Shown here in pieces: positions 1-11,500 of a DNA stretch of 33,470 bases. How positions within the stretch are numbered: position 1 is the first letter of the stretch; every line of letters begins with the position of its first letter. The notes under the pieces are model-generated. The model was given only the letters and a program-made list of their open reading frames with translations, was not told the DNA's origin and made no database searches. The position numbers and the translations under genes are program-made. The stretch is taken from contig JABVXU010000586.1 in NCBI GenBank assembly GCA_013365365.1, positions 1 through 33,470 of the forward strand, given 5' to 3'. Origin of the DNA: Cruorifilaria tuberocauda. Lineage: Eukaryota > Nematoda > Chromadorea > Rhabditida > Onchocercidae.

Positions 1-1684
1 GCCAATTTTACATTATTTATGAGATTTATCTGTGGGATTAAAAGTGCTGGGTAGATTTGTGGTGCTTTTCGGATAGCTTTTCAGATAGTGAAAACAGAAT
101 ATCGCTTGACTACTTTTTTGAAAAACGCTACAATATTTCAAAGGCTAGAATTAGACGAATGCATTAACTATGAAAAAGTCAAATTAACTTTTGACGTTAC
201 GATTCACTTCTTGGAACTAACTGACTCATTTGTTTCACTGGTTTTCATGATTTAAATATTTTATCTGCTAAATCTATACAGAATGCTCGGATTCCGCTTC
301 TCTAATTTAGCATTACATTATATAGTTTTCAAAGCAGTATGCAAGAAGCAAAACTGGTATTGTTCTTTTGTTTGTCATACTGCATGAGTGATGTTAAAAA
401 GTGTAAACTTATAATATTGTCAGTAACGTGTTTAAAAATATCTATTAATTTTGTTTCTTTCGTTTCCATTTTGCGTTGGATCTCTTTGCTCAATAATCCT
501 TTTATCCGTATGGTTTTGGAGAAATTTTTCCTGTGAAAAGATGAGAAGTATTACTCATTGATTGATTACAGTGCACATGATGTACTTAATCAATATTTCT
601 AATAAACGATTCCCATTGCTCTGTTCTTTGATTATAATACAATGAAATAAATATGCGATTCAGTGTTGCATTTCTAGCATTCTTAATTGAAGAAACTCTT
701 CAACTCTACATCAGGAATATTGTTTTTCTTAAATAAACTGTCAATAAAATTTTATTTCCGCTGAGTGTTTATGATGTTCTGGGTGTATGGCGATGAAGCT
801 GATTCGAACACATTTGAAATTGATGTCATTTTCGTTTTATGTATGCTTTGAAGTGGCTGGTCTGTTCCCTGACGACCATGAGTTATAGCGCGAGACATCT
901 TGACATGTGTATATATGGTATCATGATTGAGCGAAGTTCACTTCATGCTGACGGAAGGCAGTCTGCCACGTGAATCATTTGAAACGTTTGCAGCTGTATT
1001 TACCTTAAACATTCACTATATTCCGATCAATACCGTCAGTTATCTCCGTTATTAATGCTTTTCTGTTCGGCTCTTAAAGTTAATGTGCGGAGAAAGGGCA
1101 CACTACTTTTGCAAGAAGCCTAGGATTGATACCTTAATATGGCTGTGTTGCCATATAAATGGTTGTCATCCAAGTATCAGACCGTAGAGGTTTGGATTAT
1201 CAGTAGGCCAAAGAGAGGTATTGAGGTTTGTGGGGAAGCTAGAGGAAGATTAAAGACTTGGGGCATTAGACGTAGATTTCCTTTCCTGCTTATCATACAG
1301 GAGAATGTGTTTGTTTTTAATTGTCGATGATTCTAACAAGTCTTTTTTGTCTTATCATGAATCTCATATTGTGTTTAATGCCGAGTTATGGCGATGTGAT
1401 GAGAATTATCAAAACGGTCGTTTCGTTTACATGTTTTATCTGCGTTAAAAAATCCGTGACACTTGCAGAATTTAGTTGTGTTGAATTATTGAATTCAAAT
1501 TTTAATCGTTGTAATAGTTGTACTATCATGAGCACAATTTTTCTTGCAATGATAGTGCCTCACGTTTGTTTTCATTTTTTGGGAATGATATTGCTATAAT
1601 TATTGTTTTTGATTCTTACATTGATCTCGGTTCAGTTTTCCATTACCAGTGTTCCGATCCCAGTCTTGTGATTTTTGTTATTGC
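1..1684. other. Intergenic stretch, no gene seen
   Basis: No exon chain, conserved protein segment, RNA gene or long repeat could be recognised on either strand. The open frames here are short, start and stop at random and give low-complexity Phe/Leu/Ser-rich peptides typical of AT-rich non-coding DNA. The right end is probably the promoter and 5' flank of the eEF2 kinase gene that starts at 1732. Confidence 0.6.
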
Positions 1685-1686
1685 AG
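1685..1686 (+). other. Candidate spliced-leader acceptor of the eEF2 kinase gene
   Basis: TATTGCAG ends at 1686, 46 bases before the ATG at 1732. No upstream exon with a matching donor is apparent, and an in-frame TAA lies at 1723-1725. This makes an isolated acceptor of the kind used for nematode trans-splicing plausible. A second AG at 1719-1720 is an alternative. Confidence 0.45.
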
Positions 1687-1731
1687 GAATGGAAAGAAAG
1701 TTAGATCATTGATTTTATAGAGTAATTTTTT

Positions 1732-4700
1732 ATGGATTCGACTAAAAATTACGGGAAAAACGGCTCAACTTCACCAATGCAGGTATCGTGGGTTTTGTAT
1801 TGAGTATATGTATATATATGTATATATATATATATATATATGAGAAGAGATTAGACGATATATATGGAGAGAGAAATCGCACTGATAGATTTGTTATATT
1901 ATGCTTAGATTTGTTGTTTTTTCCTCTTTGCTGTATTAAATTTCTCTTTGATGGAATAAGACTTTAAAATTTCCAGGTCTCAAATCATGTAGAATTTAAG
2001 AGCAAAGACTTTACTTCAAGATATCTTAAGATTTTCTCTCGGAGGTTTCATTTTCATAATATGTCTGAATATGTCGAGCGAGTGCAGTTTTGATTAAGCC
2101 GACTTTGTTGAAGTTTTACTTTATTAATAAACGGTTGTTGCAGCTCCCCAATTTTTACATTCATATTTTAATATAGGTGATCTGATTGTTGCAGGGTGCT
2201 GAAAACGAACATTTGGATGACTCGGCAGAATGGGAGTTGCTCGAGCCTCTCTGTGACATTTCTGTAAGCGTAAGAAGTGCTTGACAGATATTGAGGTCAA
2301 TTTGTTGCTCATATATTGGTGATTTTAGGATTCGGTAAAAGAGAAATTTGGTCAATTGGATAGAAATTACCACCATTTCGGACGTGATCAACATTCCTCA
2401 CATTCATTGGAAGGAAATCGAGAATTGATACATCGATGGCAGCAAGTTGCGGCATGGTATTTTTTATTTTTTGCGGTTATTTCATATCATCCAGATTTTA
2501 TAAAATATAAGTCTTCCTAGTTGTTATTAGGGATTCTGTGGACCCATCTTTTTTAACGTTTTTTTGCTTATATTAGGTGTGTGAAGCATCCGGATGATCC
2601 CTGGATAAAATTGCATTTTGATAAATTACCTATAAGAGACTGTAGACGGCATCGTTATTCAAGTATACAACAGTGCTGGACTGTCGATGATGTGCAAGTG
2701 AAATTACATCCGGAGGTGTTGTAATTTTATTTTTTCAACCTTATTCGATAAATTGTTTAGCACTTTACATTATTTTAGGTTATTTTGAAACACTGACTGA
2801 ATTTATATGCTAAGCTAATGTAGATTATAAACATTTTCATGTCATAAATATTTCAGTAGAGAAAATATTTATAAATGATATCTCGGTCAACTAATCATTT
2901 GGCAATTACTTAAGAGAGAGTTTTATACTGCTCTTTCGCTCTTCGCAAGCTCTTTTCACTAATTCTAGAGTCGAGCATAGCTATCTGACTCATTTACTCA
3001 TACATATTATTTGAAGCCTTTTGCTCGAGGTGCAATGCGCGAATGTTATCGTTTGAAAAAACTCGGATCGCGCGGTAAAAATGACAGTTGGGACCACGCA
3101 CAGAACTATGTTGCTAAAAGATACATAAAAAGCGTTGATAAAGAAGTTTGTCATTTTTGATTTAGCGTATTCGAATTTATAATTTGCATGTGATCGGCTT
3201 ATATGAAAAATACATTAGGTGGGGAAGTAATATTATAAAAATCATTTGCATTTTTGAAGATCTGCGAAAAGGCTCATTTTCGTTATCATATTCGTTATTT
3301 CAATTACTATACGGTCTTTAATGGTTGCTGTAATCGGTAATCAGTTTAGTTAGAAAATAAAATTTGCCAATTCCGCACATTGAATTTCGTGTGACTTTTT
3401 TTCGCGGATTTTGATGATAAGTTGGAGTTTTTTACTGACAAATGTCTAGGCTTTAAATAGCCAAGACAGACGTCTACTATTATTGCAGGTGTTGTTTGAA
3501 GATGTGAAGTTGCAGATGGATAGCAAACTTTGGGCTGAGGAATTTAACCGTCATCATCCACCTAAAAAGGTAATTCCATCCTCAGCAGTTTGTTTCAATA
3601 AAATTAACAATCGTTGCAGTTAATTTCACAAGAACAGATTCTATCATATTAAATATCTGAGTAAGAATCAATTTTTGTATATGCTGCAATGCGCGAAAAC
3701 TGTTTAGATTGATATTTTTCAAGTGTGCATTTTGGAATTTCTTGATGAAAATGAACATGCGTTTTATCATCTTGAGCGTTTCATAGAAGGCGAATACATT
3801 AAGTATAATTCAAATTCTGGTTTTGTATCAGATTTTCGTCGCATGACTCCTCAGGTTAGTTATTACAGATATGCTAGTTATGTGTTTCAGTTAGGAATTA
3901 TTCTTGAAATAAGAGAAATCAGCAACTGTATAATGTTGACTTTTGATATTTTTAGGCCTTCAGTCACTTTACATTTGAACGGAGTGGGCATCAGTTGATT
4001 ATTGTCGATATTCAAGGCGTGGGAGATTTGTATACTGATCCGCAAATACATACCGTATATCTCTTCTATCTTTCAAAATTGCAAAATTTATCAGTATATT
4101 TGTCTAGTTTTTTCTTTTTTGAAACTATGCATCAGTGTTCAAATTGATGAGAAATGATGCCATATTTAGTTCCATGTTTATGGTTTACATCTCATAAAGG
4201 ATTGCAGCCGATGCTACTGGATTGAGGGACTTTTGGTTTTCAAAAACTTTAATTTGGTTCGGTTCCAACTGCATAGTTTTATATGTGAACCGAAGTGCCG
4301 TTATATATTTCATTAAGTAAATTCAGGCAACCGGAGAAGGTTATGGTAGTGGAAATCTTGGCACGAAGGGAATGGCATTATTTTTTCATTCCCACTTGTG
4401 CAATAACATTTGTCGGTCAATGTGCTTGACTGAGTTCGATCTTTCTAAAAGCGAGAGAAATGCTCTTAAGAGAGGTGACAACGTCGAAAGAGTAAATGCT
4501 TGTCTTTTTATTAAGAATTCGGAAATTAGATTAGGAAGATAGCCAAATATATCGTATAAATTACTGAAATATCGTGAATTTTTATATATTCAATATAAGG
4601 ATCCTTGTTATACCCGCTTCAGTAACACTAAAGACTTATAGTCAGACGATTTTGTTATAGTATGATCTCGACTACTATTCGATTTAAAATTTTTTAGAAT

Positions 4701-7700
4701 TGGAATTCGCTGACTAGAAATAGTAGTAATAGACCAGTAAGCATTTGTTCATCTCTTGTTGAAGAAAAAGGTGATGCTATGGAAGAGTTGCGACGCAGAA
4801 CAGTATCAATGAATAGCTCGGGAAGACGTTCTTCACGTAAATATATTGTTTATGCTAAGCTTAGGAAAATTCCTCGTTTGTGCAAGAAATGTTTCTACAA
4901 TTACCTTCCATAAGCAACCATTATAACAGCTCAAAGACGAGATAGCGAACAGTAACACTGAGTTGTAACTCCCTATGTTTAGTTTCACATTCCTCCCTTT
5001 TGGGACTCATTATTACGTAATTATTTCAGTTTTGATAATATAATATTATCTGGGCGTATGCGAAATTAAGCTTATATTCAGCTGTACCTGAGCCATTTTT
5101 AGATTTTGCCGGTCTTCCATCGCAGTCAGATGTACCATAATATTATGTAATATTTTGCTATAGCATATGGAAACAAAAGTATTAGAAATGATCAGATCGA
5201 GACTTTATTTTTTTCAGTATCCTCATTTTGCGATGAACATAGCACTGATACTCAGTATTCTGACTTGCGGTTTTCTAACGATTGTTTTGAGCAAGTTCTC
5301 TCTGATAAACCCATGGCTAAAACACGATTCACCAGTTCATGTTCCTCAAATTTACTCGATTCAGCTGATGACGAGGTATAAGGTTATCATGGAAGGTTGA
5401 CCGGTCTTCTTTTCATGTTTTATTTAACTTTATCAGAAATTCAACTTTAAAATGTATCATTAAAAAAAAAATACATGGTGAATGATTTGATATCTTTGAA
5501 CTTTTGAAGAACTGAATAATGAAATTTTAGATGAAAGAACGAACATATCACGAGCTTCAAATCGGAAGTTTGAGTAGCTGCAGTTCGAGAATGACTCGAG
5601 TAAGTCTGGTCTACACTATTCATACCATAATAATTCTGTTAATTAAATTGAAGGGAGTTAGTTTAAAATTACCTGCAGCGTATTACCCAGGAAACTGAAA
5701 GAGAAGCATACTGGTGTGAAAGGCGTAAGTTTTCACGACCGGCGGGGCTGTTATCGGAATCACAAATTAAAAGACTTTCTGAATTCTCGCAAAAAATTCA
5801 CGGCACCAATTGCATTCTTGGCCAGGTAACTTTGTAAATTTTATGTTACTTTCTGTTGCGCATGCCATTTTCTGCTTGGTTTGGCATTTACAACGATGCT
5901 GCTTTGAGTCTGATGACTATAAATATTTAGGGTTTTCTATCAAATATGCATATGTCAGGACTAATATCTTAAGCTTCTTGAACTTTGCTTTTAGCATTTC
6001 CTTTTTTCAAGAACACAAGTTTTTATAGTATTTCAGATACATTTGGACCTTGCGCGTTATCATGAATTGGGACAATTTGTTGACAAGTCAGTCTTAGTTC
6101 GCTTTGATAAAGAAAACGTTCATTCAGCGAAAGATTATAAAAACAAAAAGACTAAAGGTGCTGGCTGTTTTTTTGTCTATATATTCCTTTACCTTTTCTA
6201 AGTAGAGAAGAGTTTATATCAAAATAGGAATGGTGAAAAATTTTTATGATCGAATTCAAGATTATTAACATCGAAATAAGAAAAACCTTCCTAATAAAAC
6301 TTTCAATTGATTTCAGAAAATTATATTGAATACGACAAAAATGCAGCTTTTTATCATCTTGACGTTGCTCGACGCTGTGGTGTTCTTGAAGCAATAATTA
6401 CCATGGCTAAAATGGCTTTTGGTCCTTATATTTATCACATTTCTACTGAATAAAAGATTGGATTTAATCCACTTTTGTTGTATTTAGGTCTGTCTCATGA
6501 GCTGCTAAAAGAAGTAACTTGTGAAGAAGTATGGGAAAATGACGATCTGGAAGGAACTGGCTTCGATCTTATGGAATGTGCAGCGGATATGGGTGATCAA
6601 TCTGCCGTCATTTTTGTTGCACAGGCGTATGAAACGGGTCGCTTTCTGGGACCGCTGAAGTTGCTATTTGAAATATTGGTTTCGTATAGTGAATCTTATG
6701 TCCAAATTTGCTTTTCACGCCTTTTTGGTCTTGTACAAGTTTGATTAATCTAAAGCAAAATATGTCTCCATTCTTTATTATTTTTTGTATATCTATATTA
6801 AAAAGAGGTAAAGAAAATTTTTTCGAGCATCTGAATATTGTATGATAATTTTCAGAAAACCTTCGTGGCCAAAAGCTGTTGCTTGGTATGAGAAAGCTTT
6901 ATATTTTCTTCAAAGTGCGGAAACAAAGGAAAACGAAACACCTCACGAAGATGTTCGTCCTCGTTATGAGTTGCTGGAGCGAATGGCAGTTATGTATAAA
7001 GAGGGTATGCAAATTTGTGTAACTTCTTTATGTTAACAGTACTAAATGTATATCGTAATCTGTTGAGATTCAAGTTTCTTTAACTTTTTGTTTGCTTCTG
7101 CAAATATGACTTGTTGCTTATTGCTAGATAACTCACGTCTCCCTCTATTACAGTCTAGTGAAGATTTTACTCTAGCTGCTCATTCTTCTAGCAAACTGCA
7201 GCTGAGATTGCTAATAAGACATACCTAAACAGATATTAGTCATGAATTGAACTAAGGAGTAAAAAATTTTCTACGGACTAAATATAATGAAAAAATATAA
7301 AAAATGCCTTATCGAAACAAATATCTGTCTCATATTGTATCAGGAATACTTTATATCATAATACTTTCTGATAATAGCCCTGATTCGAGTTATTGTTATG
7401 ATAACAGGCTTTATAAAAGTGTATGCATATGGTTTTGGCTTTGGGAAGGAACTTCACATATTTTAGTATAATGATCCTAAATCTTACATTCAGAGGCAGT
7501 AGCTTGTTCAATTTGAAGCTTTCCTTCTTTCCTCATCCCCTCTCTTTCTGTTTCATTTACAATAAAATATATTTTTTCATGTCATTTATCATCTTCAGTT
7601 GGTTTATTGCTGTGATTCCAGGTGGATACGGCCTCTTTCAAGATTTAACGAAAGCATATGATTTATATACCGAAGCGGCTATTTCAGCAACACAGGCTAT

Positions 7701-7752
7701 GCAAGGAAAGCTGGCAAATAAATATTATGAATTGGCAGAACAGTGCGTATAG
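1732..7752 (+). CDS. efk-1: Eukaryotic elongation factor 2 kinase (eEF2K), alpha-kinase
   Basis: Atypical Ca2+/calmodulin-dependent kinase that phosphorylates eEF2 and slows elongation. Exons: 1732-1782, 2195-2263, 2329-2456, 2577-2715, 3017-3145, 3489-3569, 3708-3854, 3956-4054, 4327-4491, 4698-4836, 5218-5375, 5531-5599, 5679-5825, 6037-6157, 6317-6421, 6488-6683, 6856-7004, 7622-7752. Phases join throughout, giving about 740 aa (human 725). Residues ~73-95 match the calmodulin-binding segment (HRWQQV...DDPW). The alpha-kinase domain has the glycine-rich loop PFARGAMREC (130-139), catalytic lysine in NYVAKRYI (K163), NSNSGFV, DIQGVGDLYTDPQIHT and zinc ligands H304, C306, C310 in HSHLCNNIC. 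RRRTVS (T371) sits where the activating threonine lies in human eEF2K. Sel1-like helical repeats fill ~580-740, ending ANKYYELAEQCV. An in-frame stop precedes the ATG. The donor of exon 16 is uncertain, and the exon 5 acceptor (TTTGAAG) is weak but required by homology. Confidence 0.94.
1805..1841. repeat. (TA)n microsatellite in efk-1 intron 1
   Basis: Alternating TA with two interrupting G bases, then an uninterrupted TA run at 1821-1841. It lies inside the first intron of the eEF2 kinase gene. Such tracts are length-variable in AT-rich genomes; no function is implied. Confidence 0.9.
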
Positions 7753-8274
7753 TGCGTATAGTAGCTTAAAGCCTTATTTTTTCTGTACTGTGTGTCTTGT
7801 TCATTTCAAACTAGAGCTCACCTCATTTTTCAGATCATCTATCTCTGTTTTTCAAATTTTTCCAGTTGAAATCTTTCTTTATTGAAATTCACATGAATTC
7901 ATCTTATTCAAAATGTTTTAAGATACTTCATTATTTCCTTATTCAGCCAATAATCTCGCTATCATATTTGCAACTTGTAATTGTGCAGATGGACAGATCG
8001 CGAAATCATGGCATAGGCTTAAGTCTAAATGATCACTTCAAACAAAGTTCTTGGATATTTCAAAATTTTATTTTTGAGATTGTTTTTTTCGGGTCGAAAT
8101 GATAAGCGGGAAATAGTTCCAGTTTTGTTTTCATTTTTATTACTGTTGTTCACGGATACTACAGGTTTTGTTGCTAATTTTTTCAGCTCTCTTGTTTGTT
8201 GTTCATTTTTTCTAGGACTTATAATTTTGGAGCTCGAATTGTTAGCATATTTTCAATCGATCTTCGATATATGC

Positions 8275-8280
8275 AATAAA
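8275..8280 (+). terminator. Candidate poly(A) signal of efk-1
   Basis: Canonical AATAAA on the + strand about 520 bases after the efk-1 stop. A second copy lies at 8305-8310. Choice between them cannot be made from sequence alone. Confidence 0.35.
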
Positions 8281-8398
8281 TCTCAATCTTCAACATATTA
8301 TTCAAATAAAATCATTGTTTATTATGTGTGTTTTTGTTACCGTTTTTTCATGTTAGAAGTAAACCGTTTCAAGTTTTTTGGTTTTCCACACTTCATGG

Positions 8399-8413
8399 TT
8401 TATTAAGTTTATT
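8399..8413 (-). terminator. Candidate poly(A) signals of the FBF1-like gene
   Basis: Two AATAAA hexamers on the - strand (TTTATT on + at 8399-8404 and 8408-8413), about 100 bases past the stop at 8513-8515. That spacing is normal for short nematode 3' UTRs. Confidence 0.45.
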
Positions 8414-8512
8414 TATTAGTATTGCAACTATTGTCATCATTGGGACATTCCAAATCCTCTTACCGTTTCATTCGTTTATGATGGAAGCGCAATAGAGCAG
8501 TGAATCCAATAT

Positions 8513-11500
8513 TTAGGCCTGCATATTTAGACTTTGTTCTGAAGCAACACTTTCCATTGTTCCGGCATTCATCTTCAATATTGCATCATAGGTTTTTTTC
8601 CCCCTAAAAAAGATTTCAAACTAGATGTTACAAATTTTTGTAAATTCCAATTTGAATATTTTCTAGAAATCAGACAAAGCGATAACCTTTGATTAGGTCT
8701 TTCATCAATGTATGGGTCTGTGATGAAGTCCGGCCCGTTTGTCTCCGATATTGGCATTATTTGCTGAAAACCAATTTGTTTGGTTTTGTCTTTGAAGCGG
8801 TTTTAAAACGATAAATTCGGAGAGAAGAAAGGAAAAATTCTTGCAGATTTTGCTAATTTATATATCCAATAACTGGATTCGATATTATTCCTATCTTCTA
8901 TAGATAATGGATCATCAGTGTATGCATTGTTTTCGCTGCTTACCTGAAACCGTTCGTTTCTTGGATTGCGTTTCTTACGAGTGTCATTTTGAATGGCTTC
9001 CAGTTGCTTGCGACATCGTTCCAGTTCAAAACATTCGTCTATAAGAGCTCTTTCCATTGCTACCAGCTGAAAATAAACAAAAAGAAAACTAATCATGAGT
9101 GCTGATACAGCTTTTGATTTTGAATTAAGGCAGGAAATAGAAGTACTTGTTGGTATTTTTGTTCATAAATTCTTTGCGTATTCTCCAAAATGTCTTCAGC
9201 ATTTTGCACCTGAAAACGAATCAGTCCTGTTCATTTAAACATTTGACGTTTTAATGTGTTTAAATGTTTTAAATGCTCTTCTCATGACTTCCATCGTCAT
9301 ACATAATGGACCAACAACCTCTTTCAATTTATGATCAAGCTGTTCCGCTTCCATCTTCAACCTTGCCACATCCTGCTGACGTTGTGCATCAAATGCACTC
9401 TTCTCAGCTTCGAGAGTTGATTTTGCAGCCATTACCCGCATTATCAGATCATGTTGATCGCGGAGGAAATTGGACTGCAAAAGGGAACTGAAGATGATTA
9501 TTTTTATCAAGCTTTGGAAATGCGCTCTTTAATAGTGCTATTTTGCATGTTCATATCATAATTTCTTACCCTTAACGGGAAAATATCTGAGAAGATGTAC
9601 GTTTACTTTGAAAAACAATCTTACGCATTTTAATATAACGTAAACATAATGACAATATGAAAAATGATGCAACCTTTGAAGTCTCAATCTCGATCTTTTG
9701 TTGTTCCGCAGCATTCAGGATTTTCAGCTGCTCACTTTTAAATGCTTCTTTTTCTGCGTTCAATTTTTGACGTTCTTCACGTACTTGCCATTTCTCCTAA
9801 AACTAGTGGTTTAGTGGCATAATTTCAAGTTATATTCAATCATTTAATTATATTTAATATCAAACTTCAACACAAATGAATTAAGTACTTGGAGAACCAT
9901 CGGAAGAAAATGTTAAATTTTTCCTAATGCAAGTTTGCGTATCTTTTTAAAGGAAAGATCTGATTGCAACTATAGTTAGTTTTAATTAACCAAGATAAGT
10001 TAATGCACTGCAGTTACCATTGTTCTTATTTCCTAGTTTTAATGTTCATTTGGAGTTTTTGGAATCACTCCAGGATAATTGGACGATCACGTTATTTTCC
10101 CGATATTATTTAACGTGCAAAGTACATAAAATTAGCGTTTGGTGCTGCACTAATATCTCAATAAGGTAAAACTTTTAGAGCATTTTGTTCGTTACTGTCG
10201 CATAAATTTTGCAGTTTCAAATTTAATTCGATCACATGTTGTTTTTCATTCGCCAGCCACTCCTCTTCCTTTTTGATTCTGAATTGATTTTAATTATATG
10301 TATTAATTCCCGCTTCTTGATTCTTGAAGATAAAGTACGGAGTTAATCATTGCTAAATCCTTTTCCATGATTTGAAAGTGACATAGAAACGGAGACCAAC
10401 TTCCTCCCTACCAGTATACCATCTGATCGATCTCGTATAAACACCGAATTTCACGCTTCATTCTTTTTTCCCAACCTTTCTTCTCGAATTTCGAGCTGTT
10501 GCTCTCTGAACGAAATATAATGGCTCCGGTCGGAGTTACTTTTATCTGCTTGCTTATTCAAATTCGTCGTTACTTCGCCTATTTTTGCAATCAATTCATC
10601 TACTTTCTGTAGCATTTCCTCATAACTCCTGGAAAAAGAAGTGTTAAAAACAGTAGAATGCATATTGCATGATTGATTGATTTATTGTGATAAAAAAACT
10701 TTGATTCTTTTTGTCCACTTATTAATGTTTCGATCTGACTGTGGAACATATCACGAATAGATTGCGACACGTCTTCCTGGTCACTTTTCAAACGACTCAT
10801 TTGCTTCCTGCAAATTTGAACGAACTTCTAAAAATTAAATGCTAAAAACACCAAATACAGTTATTTTTACTTTGTTTTAGTCTCCAGTTTGACAAGTCCT
10901 AAACTAATCACAAGTGGCAAAAAAGATAACCGGTGATTTTCTTCCAGATCAGCAAATTCTTCTTCAAATTGCCGTTCTCGACCTTTCATCTTTTCTCTCC
11001 ATTCTTCCACCAATGCTTCTTCTCGCACTGTTTGTTTACGCTTTAAAGATTCTATTTCCCGGTTCAGGCGATTAATTTCATTTCCCATTCTGTAATATCA
11101 ATGGGAAAGCAAATTTGTCTCCATCATCCCAGCTTTTTAATTCAAATGTAAGGTTCAAGCATTTCGGTGTAGTTTTATCTTTACCTCTGCATCCGATCAT
11201 ATTCAGGAATTTCAAGCAGTGTGTTTGCCATCCGATTCTTCTGACTTCTAGTTGATTCAAGTCGATCTGAATCATTAAATCGTCCACCGTCATCAGCTTT
11301 ACTCTCAGTGGCTTTTCCTGGTCGATTGCTGGCTACGTGCCTATTATTATATTTGCATATTGCAATTATGAAAAACTCAATAATCTACTTAACAAGAACC
11401 ACAGAAGAGGCAATTTCAGTAAGAAGGGCCCATGCAAGTCATGCATCTAGGATGGCGAATTACTGCCATGAATCATGCTATTCTTTTTTGATTGATTTAA

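Larger units (their letters stand above)
7753..8512. other. Shared 3' flank of convergent efk-1 and FBF1-like genes
   Basis: The two genes converge here, with their stop codons about 760 bases apart. On the + strand AATAAA occurs at 8275-8280 and again at 8305-8310, the likeliest poly(A) signals for efk-1. On the - strand AATAAA (TTTATT on +) occurs at 8399-8404 and 8408-8413, about 100 bases after the FBF1-like stop. The two 3' UTRs may therefore come within a few bases of each other or overlap. A 125-codon T-rich open frame at 8029-8406 looks non-coding. Confidence 0.5.

Noticed and set aside
1139..1330. 63-codon + strand frame in the left intergenic region
   Set aside because: Single short frame with no splice or start support and no recognisable similarity.
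8029..8406. 125-codon + strand frame rich in Phe, Leu and Ile
   Set aside because: It lies in the 3' flank of efk-1, is T-rich low complexity, and overlaps the poly(A) signals of both neighbours. Apparent membrane segments are a by-product of T-rich DNA.
9306..9491. 61-codon + strand frame opposite the FBF1-like gene
   Set aside because: Antisense shadow of exon 9474-9319, which is fixed by its borders and the coiled-coil reading.
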